This document shows positions 33,757-41,439 of a DNA stretch of 59,151 bases, one piece after another. The position numbers and the translations under genes are program-made. The notes beneath the pieces are model-generated. The model was not told the origin of the DNA and did not search any database. It saw only the letters and a list, made by a program, of their open reading frames with translations. The DNA is taken from positions 1-59,151 of the IMG/VR virus record IMGVR_UViG_3300048837_000495, one strand, 5' to 3'. The stretch comes from a virus. The number at the start of each line of letters is the position of its first letter. Position 1 is the stretch's first letter.

Positions 33757-36700
33757 GTAGCATTACGGCTTGTGTAAAAAAGCACACCACAAAGACGCGG
33801 CAGAAGGATGTATTGGACACGCTAAAAGAATTACATAGCCAGCACCTAGCCGATAATCTTTCTGGTAATGAGGCAAAGCTCAAGGCAGTAACCGACGCTC
33901 TCGCCGAATTCCAAGCCGAGCGGGCAAATATATTAGCCCAGGTAGAAGCTGCTATCGGCACACGACGGGCGCAGGGTCAGCCTATCCTTTCTGTCTCTAG
34001 GCCGCTGTTAAACCCGCTCGAGATGACCTCGGCCGACGTGCCGAAGTTCAAAAGCAAGGCTGAGGTCGATGCTTTCAAAACCTCGTTGCGCGCGCAGGGT
34101 TACGACGGTGTCTATCTCACCGATAAGCAGCAGAGTTTCTCGCTCGACCCGCAGGCTGTCTCCGGCGAGACGGCGTCGACCGTCGTGGCTGACCTCAAAT
34201 CATTCCTTGGGGCCGGATACGACAATCTTGTCAAAGCCGGGAAGTTGGAAGTCGTGCAGAGTATGGACGATGCCAAGGCGACCGGTATCCCGATGCGCGG
34301 GGCGACGGGCCGGGTTGCAGGTATCTACAACCCCAAGCTGAAAAAAGTCGTCCTTATTGCCGACAACATCTCGCAAGGCGACGGCCGGTATGTCATGACT
34401 CATGAGGGCGCCCACGCGCTTCTGCGCGAGGACTCGGTGTTCATGAAGCAACGGTCGAAAATCCTCGCTGACTTCCTGGCTCTTGCCGAGACAAGCGAGT
34501 CCGTCCGTGCCGCCATCGCCCGGGTGCCGAGTAAAACCGATCCGAAAGTAAAGGACGAGGAGGCCCTCGCTCACTGGCTACAGGATCGTAAAAATTACGA
34601 GGCGACCGAGCCTAAAGGCGTCGTCGAGAAACTCACTGCCCTTTACAAACGCCTTGTCTCGGCGGTCAAGGCCGCGCTCTTTCGTGCCGGGCTGCCGCAC
34701 GGAAGGCTTACCGAGACGGAGCTTGCCCGGATTTTTGTCGGCGGGGTGCAGGCATGGAGTATGCGGGCTGGGGAAGAGACGGCACTGACTCTGGACAGCG
34801 ATCCACAAGCCTTATTCTCAGCCATCGACGACACCCTCAAATCCGGCCAAGAGCGGATTACTCAGGCAGTGACCGCGCTCGCAAACCCGAAGTCTACCCT
34901 GCGGGGCCTTTATGTGCAGCACGCGCCCAAGTGGCTGGCGGTCACCCCGCTGCGGACCATGGTGCAAACTTTCGGGAAAACCATTCCGCAGGTAAAGAGT
35001 TTCGCCGAGCATCTCGACGCGGTTGTCTCGACCAAGACGGCGATCGTTGACGACGCAAAAGTTCTCTACGACAAAGCCAAAGAGCTTGCCGAGAAAGGCC
35101 CCGGACTGCAAGCCTTCAACTGGGCGGCGGCTGTCGCCTCGTTCAACCGCATGACTCCGTGGCTACCGATGCTTGAGCAAGACTGGGTGGACCAGAGCAA
35201 GCCGAAGGGCGAGGCCCTCGTCGAGGCGAGGCAAAAGTGGATCGATGCCGGCATGAAGAAGGCGACCGGCAAGACCTTCGACGCTGCTTACAAACAAGCC
35301 GCGGACCTTTACAACGGCCTTGGCAACAACGGAGTGAAGGAAGCCTACCAACGTATCGTCGACCACCTCGGCGTACTGAGGAACCGAGAGAAGAACAACC
35401 TGCTGGCCTACATCGAGAAAGTGTCGAAGGACAACCCGGAGTTGCACAAGGAACTCATGGCCCGGTTCAACACGTCGTTCTCTACCCTCAATGGCGCCTA
35501 CTGGCCGCTGTCCAGAGTGGGTGACTTCCGGCTCGAGTATACCGACAGCGAAGGATTCAGGACGGTAAAGCATTACACCACTCTCGCCGAACGCCGCGCC
35601 GACATGGCGGAACTGACGGAGCAAGGCGCGAAAGATTTCATGGAGAGCTTCAAGGACAAGCGCCCACGCTCCGAGGTCGCCATCCCATCCATGCTCATGG
35701 ACCAGCTTTCCGGCGCGGTCTTGGAGAAATATCTCGACGGTGTCGACCAAGCGGACGAGTCCCAGGTAGCCAATGCCCGGGCCGCGGCCCAGGATGTCAT
35801 CGACGACATGAACCAAATCTGGCTGCGCTGGCAGCCGGAGACTTCCGCCCTCGCCAACTCGATCCGGCGTGGAAACGTCAAAGGTTTCCATGAGGACTCG
35901 CTGCGCTCGTACCTCGACTACACTTCCCGCCACGCCAGCAACATCGCCTGGACCGAGCAGGGCCGTAAGATTGAAGCCGACCTGGCCGGTTTTTCCGAGG
36001 ACATTTCCAAAGCCGCCAAGAAGCCTGGGAGCGACACGACGCTCGACAAGATGATCCTCAACGACCTCCGTGCCAGGGTCAACGCGCTTCGCACCGTGCA
36101 GGTCGGAGCCGTCGCATCGGTACTTGGGAAAGTCAGCACCGCTTACTACATGACCAGCCCGTCCATCGCGCTGGTGCAGATGTCACAGCTCGGCGTTCTC
36201 ACCCTGCCGAAGCTCGCGGTCAAGTACGGAGCCGGCCGGGCCGGTAAAGCCCTGGCGTCCGGGATTAAGGAAGCGTTCACCAAGAAGTTCACCAGGGACG
36301 CAATGTTCGCAGACACCGCGGTCAACACCGTCTACGAGGACCTGCACAGGGTAGTCACCGCCGAGAACCGCGACCTGCCGGAAGCGGTCGGGAAGGAGCT
36401 TGGCGACGACCTCTACTCCGAGCCGGAGAAGCTGCGGATGATCGCCCGGCTCAACCCGTACCAGAAACAACTCCTTGTCCTGCGGGAGTCGATGGCAAAA
36501 AACCTGCTCGACATCTCGGCGGCTCATGAGGCCTACGAGCTTACGCAAGGGAAAAACCCGGACAGCCTAATGGCGAAAACGTTCCGCTACGCCATGCTGC
36601 CGATGAGCTTGTCCGAGCTTGCCTCTCGCAAGGCGACGATCCTCTCCACTTACGAGCTTGCCAACGCCGAGGGTAAAAATTTCTTTGCCGCGATGGGCGA

Positions 36701-37736
36701 CATCGGCGACGTGGTCAACGACACGCTTTACAGCTACGCCAAGGAGAATAAGCCTGTCGCGCTGCAAGGCGGCGTTGCCCGGGTGATTGCCCAGTTCCAA
36801 TGGTACCGGATCATGACCGCCATCCGTCTGGCGCAGTTGTTCAACAACTCGATCCGTGGCGAGTCGCCAGAGGTCAAGGCCGCGGCCAGAAAAGAGTTTG
36901 TCGGCATCATGGGCATGACGACGCTACTTGCCGGTGTCCTCGGTACCCCGCTCGGCATGGTGTTCTCCGCGCTCAGTCTGTTCAGCGACGAGGACGAGCC
37001 GGAGGATTACGAGCTTCTTTTCCAGAACTGGCTGCGCGATACCCTCGGGGAAACTGGTGCGAATGTCGTGGCTAAGGGGCTGCCGACTCTGGCCGGCACG
37101 GATCTTTCCAAGCGCCTCGGGCTGAGTGACATCTACGGGATGCAGGGCGAAGCCCCGGCCGAGAAGCATGGGCGCGACCTCGCGGCCTGGTACGCTGGGA
37201 GTCTTATCGGCGGTCCGATTTTCTCCATCTGGTCCAACGGCTTCCAAGCCTACGACGAGATGATGAACAAGGGGAACTACATGCGCGGGCTGGAGACGGC
37301 CACGCCGAAGCCGATCAAGGACGCTATGAAAGCCTATCGGCTTGGGGTGGAAGGCCTGAAAACCGGCGCCGGGAAAAAGCTCCTCGCCGACGAGAAGATC
37401 GGACCGGATGAACTCATCATGCAAGCACTCGGGTTTTCTCCCGATGAGGTCGCCGCCGCACAGTCGGCTAACACAAGCCTCACAAGGCTCTCTACAGCGA
37501 TTTCCGAGAGAAGGGGTAGGCTGATAAGGGATGCGGCCAAAGCTGTCATTGCAGGCGATCGTGGCGATACCTTGGAGGCAATCCGTACTTGGAACGCGAA
37601 AAACCCACGGTTCGCCATCCGCGGCCAAGACATTCGCCCCGCCATCAAGAAGATGATACGGGGCGAGATGGGAGTTACCGGCGTCAGAGAACGCGCGGTC
37701 GCCGAGGTTTATGAGGTGCCGGTTTATGTGGAGTGA
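33753..37736 (+). CDS. giant internal virion protein with zincin protease motif
   Basis: 1327 residues, the largest gene here. Residues 217-221 are HEGAH (in GRYVMTHEGAHALLRED), the HExxH zinc-metallopeptidase motif, and EEALAHW at 269-275 could supply the third ligand. The remainder is mostly alpha-helical, with Ala/Gly hydrophobic stretches around 800-850 (VSTAYYMTSPSIALVQMSQLGVLTLPKLAVKYGAGRAG) and 1050-1080 (FVGIMGMTTLLAGVLGTPLGMVFSALSLF) that could span a membrane, and a P-V-A-L-Q-G-G-V-A-R-V-I-A-Q-F-Q-W-Y-R pattern seen in phage polyvalent proteins. Likely ejected into the host with the DNA. Confidence 0.7.
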   Translation: MSSITACVKKHTTKTRQKDVLDTLKELHSQHLADNLSGNEAKLKAVTDALAEFQAERANILAQVEAAIGTRRAQGQPILSVSRPLLNPLEMTSADVPKFKSKAEVDAFKTSLRAQGYDGVYLTDKQQSFSLDPQAVSGETASTVVADLKSFLGAGYDNLVKAGKLEVVQSMDDAKATGIPMRGATGRVAGIYNPKLKKVVLIADNISQGDGRYVMTHEGAHALLREDSVFMKQRSKILADFLALAETSESVRAAIARVPSKTDPKVKDEEALAHWLQDRKNYEATEPKGVVEKLTALYKRLVSAVKAALFRAGLPHGRLTETELARIFVGGVQAWSMRAGEETALTLDSDPQALFSAIDDTLKSGQERITQAVTALANPKSTLRGLYVQHAPKWLAVTPLRTMVQTFGKTIPQVKSFAEHLDAVVSTKTAIVDDAKVLYDKAKELAEKGPGLQAFNWAAAVASFNRMTPWLPMLEQDWVDQSKPKGEALVEARQKWIDAGMKKATGKTFDAAYKQAADLYNGLGNNGVKEAYQRIVDHLGVLRNREKNNLLAYIEKVSKDNPELHKELMARFNTSFSTLNGAYWPLSRVGDFRLEYTDSEGFRTVKHYTTLAERRADMAELTEQGAKDFMESFKDKRPRSEVAIPSMLMDQLSGAVLEKYLDGVDQADESQVANARAAAQDVIDDMNQIWLRWQPETSALANSIRRGNVKGFHEDSLRSYLDYTSRHASNIAWTEQGRKIEADLAGFSEDISKAAKKPGSDTTLDKMILNDLRARVNALRTVQVGAVASVLGKVSTAYYMTSPSIALVQMSQLGVLTLPKLAVKYGAGRAGKALASGIKEAFTKKFTRDAMFADTAVNTVYEDLHRVVTAENRDLPEAVGKELGDDLYSEPEKLRMIARLNPYQKQLLVLRESMAKNLLDISAAHEAYELTQGKNPDSLMAKTFRYAMLPMSLSELASRKATILSTYELANAEGKNFFAAMGDIGDVVNDTLYSYAKENKPVALQGGVARVIAQFQWYRIMTAIRLAQLFNNSIRGESPEVKAAARKEFVGIMGMTTLLAGVLGTPLGMVFSALSLFSDEDEPEDYELLFQNWLRDTLGETGANVVAKGLPTLAGTDLSKRLGLSDIYGMQGEAPAEKHGRDLAAWYAGSLIGGPIFSIWSNGFQAYDEMMNKGNYMRGLETATPKPIKDAMKAYRLGVEGLKTGAGKKLLADEKIGPDELIMQALGFSPDEVAAAQSANTSLTRLSTAISERRGRLIRDAAKAVIAGDRGDTLEAIRTWNAKNPRFAIRGQDIRPAIKKMIRGEMGVTGVRERAVAEVYEVPVYVE

Positions 37737-38044
37737 GAGCTACGGTCCAAACACTCGACCATGGCGACGGCAACCGCCGCGAGTTGAATGAGTTCCGTGC
37801 GGTAGTTTTCCCAGTTCCCGGTTGACTCGTAGCCGGAGAAGTGCGCCTCGCAGACGGCTTTGCAAACCTCGCCGAACTCTTCCCCGAGGATAGACAACCA
37901 TTCGGGCGGGGTGTGGTTCTGCTCACCCCATTTCGCATCTTGACGCCGGCGTTCTTCCTGCACTTCGGAGAGAACGGAGTTGGTTTCTTTTACGGCAAGT
38001 AACCGGCCTACCATCTCTTGCAATCCTGGTGTTGGGCATCTCAT
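37724..38044 (-). CDS. MazG-like nucleotide pyrophosphohydrolase family protein
   Basis: 106 residues. VLSEVQEERRRQDAKWGEQNHTPPEWLSILGEEFGEVCKAVCEAHF, then YRTELIQLAAVAVAMVECLDR is the phage MazG-like family pattern: E-ExxR-Q-x-x-KWGEQ, the EExGE(V/L) element and an RxELIQxAAVA helix with acidic metal ligands. Such proteins hydrolyse nucleoside triphosphates or lower alarmone levels. The first gene of the leftward operon's far end; its last 13 bp overlap the end of the 1327-residue gene on the other strand. It overlaps the methyltransferase stop by 4 bp. Confidence 0.75.
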   Translation of the reverse strand: MRCPTPGLQEMVGRLLAVKETNSVLSEVQEERRRQDAKWGEQNHTPPEWLSILGEEFGEVCKAVCEAHFSGYESTGNWENYRTELIQLAAVAVAMVECLDRSSHST

Positions 38045-39150
38045 GATTTCGCCTCCATTACTGTTTTGATAAATTCCGCCGCTTGCGGGGCGACGATAGC
38101 GTTACCATAGCCGCGTAGTCGTCCCACTCTTTGGGATACCCCATGAGCCAGCGTGAATGTGCCGGGTTCAACTGGCCTCCACTTTCCATCCCGGCAGAAG
38201 AGCCAATCAGCATCTCGCCAGAAGCCGTTAGTCGGCATGGGGTGGTCATCTCCGCAAGCCCCCTGATTATCCCGCCCATCAGCGCCTCGTCTTTCCTGTC
38301 GCCGCCCCGGCTCGTCTGTCCCCCCGCCATTGCGTTCGGAGTCGGCCATCCCGAAAGTGCCGCTTGAGGTGGCAACGCGCTCGAATCCGCTTGATTCGGT
38401 CCGCCGTGCGTCCCATCCGTCGCTCGTGGAGTTCCCCAACCGGCCAACGTTGCCACATCTTCTATCCGGCTCTCCTTCGCCGCTAATTGCGGGTTTTCTT
38501 CGCGGCTCTTGCATTTCCCATGAGCGCTCTGCTCCCGCGGTGTTGGCCAACCCGCCACCTTCGCACTCCTCACCAAGCAGGCGCAACCGTGCTTCGTTCC
38601 GTGGATAGCTTTCTGTGTCCTGCTTCTGCCCGTTGTGTCGTGGACTTGTGGAGTCGGCCACCCAGTAAGCTCTGTCTCTAATGTGCGGCGCACCGAGGCT
38701 CGCAGCCGGGAACGGGACAACCCCGAAGGCGTAACCCAAGGCTTCCAGGTCAGCTTGTACAAGGTTGAACCAGACGTTCGTAGCCTTGCTTGCAACCTGC
38801 TCTCCAAAAACGATTGCAGGACGGCACTGCTGGATGAGCCAATACCAGGACGGCCAGAGGTGCCGCTCGTCAGCAAACCCTTTTCCTTTGCCTGCCGCGC
38901 TGAAAGGTTGGCATGGGCACGATCCGGTCCATACAGGTCGGTCGTCTGGCCGCCCGGCAAGTCGCAATGCGTAAGACCATCCGCCGATGCCGGCGAAGAA
39001 GTGGCATTGAGAATATCCTCTGAGATCATTTGGAGTAACATCCTCGATCGAGCGTCCATCGACATCTCCCGGAGCAATCAGTCCTGCTTTTATTAACTCG
39101 CGCAACCACTGCGCGGCGAACGGATCAATTTCGTTATAATAGGCACTCAC
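38041..39150 (-). CDS. DNA (cytosine-5-)-methyltransferase
   Basis: 369 residues from a GTG overlapping the preceding stop (GTGA). Motif I is FFAGIGGWS (51-59), the catalytic motif IV is GSCPC80[11 protein letters not shown], motif VI is FGEQV (the usual Glu), motif VIII is [10 protein letters not shown], and motif X is [15 protein letters not shown] near the end. The target-recognition region (about 175-320) contains repeated LANTAG / LGNSTS / MADSER units at irregular spacing, an unusual low-complexity look. It may protect phage DNA from host restriction. A second frame stays open through almost the whole gene (see 38058-39059). Confidence 0.88.
   Translation of the reverse strand: MSAYYNEIDPFAAQWLRELIKAGLIAPGDVDGRSIEDVTPNDLRGYSQCHFFAGIGGWSYALRLAGRPDDRPVWTGSCPCQPFSAAGKGKGFADERHLWPSWYWLIQQCRPAIVFGEQVASKATNVWFNLVQADLEALGYAFGVVPFPAASLGAPHIRDRAYWVADSTSPRHNGQKQDTESYPRNEARLRLLGEECEGGGLANTAGAERSWEMQEPRRKPAISGEGEPDRRCGNVGRLGNSTSDGWDARRTESSGFERVATSSGTFGMADSERNGGGTDEPGRRQERRGADGRDNQGACGDDHPMPTNGFWRDADWLFCRDGKWRPVEPGTFTLAHGVSQRVGRLRGYGNAIVAPQAAEFIKTVMEAKS
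38058..39059 (-). CDS. overlapping second-frame ORF inside the methyltransferase (GWPTP-repeat protein)
   Basis: 333 codons on the same strand, +1 frame relative to the methyltransferase, wholly inside it. The ATG at 39059 has GGGAG 6 bp upstream. The product is Ser/Arg/Pro-rich: an N-terminal [18 protein letters not shown], a central [20 protein letters not shown], four GWPTP/GWGTP units at irregular spacing opposite the methyltransferase LANT/LGNS/MADS units, and a C-terminal [22 protein letters not shown] recall similar GWPTP-rich hypothetical proteins in other phage and bacterial genomes beside cytosine methylases. It may be a real overprinted gene or a shadow kept open by the methyltransferase sequence and GC content. 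Confidence 0.4.
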   Translation of the reverse strand: MDARSRMLLQMISEDILNATSSPASADGLTHCDLPGGQTTDLYGPDRAHANLSARQAKEKGLLTSGTSGRPGIGSSSSAVLQSFLESRLQARLRTSGSTLYKLTWKPWVTPSGLSRSRLRASVRRTLETELTGWPTPQVHDTTGRSRTQKAIHGTKHGCACLVRSAKVAGWPTPREQSAHGKCKSREENPQLAAKESRIEDVATLAGWGTPRATDGTHGGPNQADSSALPPQAALSGWPTPNAMAGGQTSRGGDRKDEALMGGIIRGLAEMTTPCRLTASGEMLIGSSAGMESGGQLNPAHSRWLMGYPKEWDDYAAMVTLSSPRKRRNLSKQ

Positions 39151-39701
39151 TTCGCCTCCATTATCCTGTCGGCAGCAATGCTGGAATACCCACAGATGTC
39201 GGTGTAGTTGTCGCGCTTTGGGGCCTGGCCCTGGCACCGAGCAACTTTGAAAAGGATCATCATGTGGGCGACATCGAGCGCGGTAATAGGCCAGTTGAGG
39301 TACGTACGCCAATAGTCGGCGATCAAAGCAAACGAGTCTTCCGGGTTTCCGTACTGATCCTGGCGCTCGCCGGTGATGCAGGCCTTTGCTTCATCAAGGC
39401 AGTCGCCGAGGGTAACCTGGCGCGGCGGTTCCGCCTCCAAGCTGCCGACTTTCTTATCCCATTCTTCGCGGGATAGCGGTTGCGCCTTGGTCCAGAACGG
39501 GTCGAACTTAGCTTTCTCGGCTTTGGCCGCAGCCTCGCGCTCCTGGTCGATTTTGGTCAGTATTTCGCTGACGGTTGATGTTTGCTGGTACGGTTTGTAA
39601 TTGGGGCACTTTAGCTTTTTGAAGGCCCCTATGTACCTACTGCACGCCCCAATACACTCCACATCATGGTCGCCGCAATTGATATTTCCGCAGTCGTTCA
39701 T
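39147..39701 (-). CDS. DUF6378-like phage protein
   Basis: 184 residues. N-terminal Cys cluster (MNDCGNINCGDHDVECIGACSRY..., KCPNYKP), which may bind zinc; a charged linker (about 45-90); and a C-terminal domain (EAKACITGERQDQYGNPEDSFALIADYWRTYLNWPITALDVAHMMILFKVARCQGQAPKRDNYTDICGYSSIAADRI) that matches the helical DUF6378-type family found in many phages, related in shape to MazG-like folds. Function unknown, probably nucleotide-linked. It overlaps the methyltransferase GTG. Confidence 0.75.
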   Translation of the reverse strand: MNDCGNINCGDHDVECIGACSRYIGAFKKLKCPNYKPYQQTSTVSEILTKIDQEREAAAKAEKAKFDPFWTKAQPLSREEWDKKVGSLEAEPPRQVTLGDCLDEAKACITGERQDQYGNPEDSFALIADYWRTYLNWPITALDVAHMMILFKVARCQGQAPKRDNYTDICGYSSIAADRIMEAK

Positions 39702-39727
39702 TTTGGTTCCTCCAAGCGAAGTAATTA

Positions 39728-40285
39728 TTATGCTACAATCCGAGCGTCATTAACGACAAACGTATCGCCAGCGTTCAAAATAGTGTTCCAAACCAGCATA
39801 GGTGCGCCGCTTCGCGCAGACCTACTTATCATACCGGAGATGAAACACAGCCAATTGTCGTTAGAAACTATTTCAAACAGCACCGCTGTTCCGCTTTCAA
39901 CTACTTCGAGTTGTAACTCTTTGAACGGGTGGCCTCCTACGTTTGTGTTATACGCTAGGATCTTCGTATCTGCTTGCGGATCATCGCAACCGTAAACATA
40001 CATAGCGCAGTTGCTAAATATCTCGTTTATACTCCACCCATATATCAATCGTGTTTGCACCTCCAGCGAAACAAAGGCCGGGTCTGCGACATCCTCTAGT
40101 GAAACAAAGCCCGGATCTGCGACATCCTCCGGCTTCAATGACGAAACAAAGACCGGATCTGCGACATCCTCCAGCTCCCGCAACGAACGCGGAGAAAGTA
40201 CACGCTCAATCTCGTCTATCTTAGCTAACACAGACTCGTCAGCAATACGATTTCTCAGTTTCTTTAGTAGCTTTTTCAGTTTCAT
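39728..40285 (-). CDS. unknown protein with EDVADPxFVS repeats
   Basis: 185 residues from the ATG at 40285, behind GGAGGAG. Basic helical N-terminus (MKLKKLLKKLRNRIADES), then three copies of an ELEDVADPVFVS / PEDVADPGFVS / LEDVADPAFVS unit (residues about 35-75) matching 30-bp DNA repeats, then a compact domain (LIYGWSINEIFSNCAMYVYGCDDPQADTKILAYNTNVGG...). No family recognised. The repeated linker may set the distance between the two parts and vary in copy number between isolates. Confidence 0.6.
   Translation of the reverse strand: MKLKKLLKKLRNRIADESVLAKIDEIERVLSPRSLRELEDVADPVFVSSLKPEDVADPGFVSLEDVADPAFVSLEVQTRLIYGWSINEIFSNCAMYVYGCDDPQADTKILAYNTNVGGHPFKELQLEVVESGTAVLFEIVSNDNWLCFISGMISRSARSGAPMLVWNTILNAGDTFVVNDARIVA
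40068..40172. repeat. three 30-bp direct repeats inside the 39728-40285 gene
   Basis: Copies at 40068-40097, 40101-40130 and 40143-40172, separated by 3 and 12 bp, differ at about two or three positions each. They encode the EDVADPxFVS units. The changing spacer lengths (3 and 12, both multiples of 3) keep the frame, so copy number can vary without breaking the gene. Confidence 0.85.
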
Positions 40286-41157
40286 ACTATCTCCTCCCAA
40301 GGCACCATGCTCATAAGCCGACGCATGTCTGGATGCGCTGACGGTGCGGTTCTGAGTTTCTTAATATGCGCCCACTCGGAGGCGTCGGCAGTGACTACGA
40401 TCTCGGTGCGCAGTGCGTTGGGAAGGACTGCGCGGGCTTGTTGAGGGGATAGACCATCATTCAGCATCACACCATACCTGTACTCTGCACTAATACAGGA
40501 GTCCTCAAACATTTCTCTGGAAACCTTGTTCCATCCGTCAAACCCCGCCGGCGCAACAAACTCCATTTCCTTCCCACCGTAGTTAACATACCTCGTGCTC
40601 TCCTGGGCAAAAGAACACGGGCGGTGACGTACCAGCTCATGCGACACGCCTCGGTCACAAATAAAGCGCACAGTGTGGCGGTGCAGTTCGGGAGGGATTT
40701 CGTCGAAGGGGCAGGGCATCCATTGAGTCTCGGGGCCGACAAGCGGCTTTCCGCAACGGAACAGGCTGCCGTACATAGTAAGAAACGGCGAAAAAAGCGA
40801 AGGCCTCCATCCAAGCGCACTTCCTCGCTGATACCATGCAGTAAGATTTCCGCCGACAACAACGTAATATCCGTCTACCGACCTGGCTACGTTGAGATAC
40901 TTACCTGCTACGTCTCTAATGTATTGAAGATTATCAAAGCTCGAGTCAAGTATTCGGACCACAAAGTTCGAGTGCTCAACCATTGCCAGATGCCCTGCGG
41001 CAATCAGCTTCCGCACGAACTTCTCGGCGCTGCCTGGTGTGATTTTATCCTCTGACCGGTAGCAGGTACGCCCGGCCATCTCGATAAATTTCAGAGTGCC
41101 TTCGTAATCGGTTGGAACTTTTCCAAGATAGTGTGCTTCGGGTTTTACTATTTTCAT
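40282..41157 (-). CDS. thyX: flavin-dependent thymidylate synthase
   Basis: 291 residues from the ATG at 41157, chosen because AAAGAGG lies about 9 bp upstream; a longer frame start has no ribosome site. The ThyX signature R177-HRPCSFAQESTR189 (RHRxxSxxxxSxR) is complete. The enzyme makes dTMP from dUMP with FAD, NADPH and methylene-tetrahydrofolate and supports phage DNA synthesis. At about 290 residues it is longer than many ThyX proteins (220-250); the insert (about 95-160: GYYVVVGGNLTAWYQRGSALGWRPSL...) is common in phage forms. Overlaps the next gene by 4 bp. Confidence 0.92.
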   Translation of the reverse strand: MKIVKPEAHYLGKVPTDYEGTLKFIEMAGRTCYRSEDKITPGSAEKFVRKLIAAGHLAMVEHSNFVVRILDSSFDNLQYIRDVAGKYLNVARSVDGYYVVVGGNLTAWYQRGSALGWRPSLFSPFLTMYGSLFRCGKPLVGPETQWMPCPFDEIPPELHRHTVRFICDRGVSHELVRHRPCSFAQESTRYVNYGGKEMEFVAPAGFDGWNKVSREMFEDSCISAEYRYGVMLNDGLSPQQARAVLPNALRTEIVVTADASEWAHIKKLRTAPSAHPDMRRLMSMVPWEEIV

Positions 41158-41204
41158 GACGTGCCTCTTTGTGGTTGGTGTTGTTGTGTTATCTGGCAGG
41201 GCGC

Positions 41205-41432
41205 CTAGCGGTTCCATATTTGATTGCAGAAGTTGCACTTATCGAGGTCTGAACCATGAAGGTGGACGCAAGTATGGCAAGCTCGCTGTTCAGAAACCGG
41301 CTCATAATTATTTGTGTAATGGACTGACATCTTTGTCCCGCACTCGCAAATCACCTTGAGAGCTTTCGGATTTCCTTCGTGCTCAATGGTTTCTGTGCAT
41401 TCGCAGTTGGTACAAATCAAAGGCACTTTCAT
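41205..41432 (-). CDS. small zinc-finger protein
   Basis: 75 residues from the ATG at 41432, chosen for the GAGGGG site about 9 bp upstream. Cys pairs CTNCEC (7-12), ICECG (about 29-33), CHTC and CNFC in the last third (CHTCVHLHGSDLDKCNFCNQIW) suggest two zinc ribbons. The compact family occurs in phages near replication genes; function unknown. The 47-bp gap to thyX on its downstream side has no terminator I can see. Confidence 0.65.
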   Translation of the reverse strand: MKVPLICTNCECTETIEHEGNPKALKVICECGTKMSVHYTNNYEPVSEQRACHTCVHLHGSDLDKCNFCNQIWNR

Positions 41433-41439
41433 TACTATC

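Noticed and set aside
40068-40172. CRISPR-like array
   Set aside because: Three 30-bp repeats with 3- and 12-bp spacers in frame inside a gene; no cas genes. The Cas4-like nuclease at 49915 is a phage end-processing enzyme.
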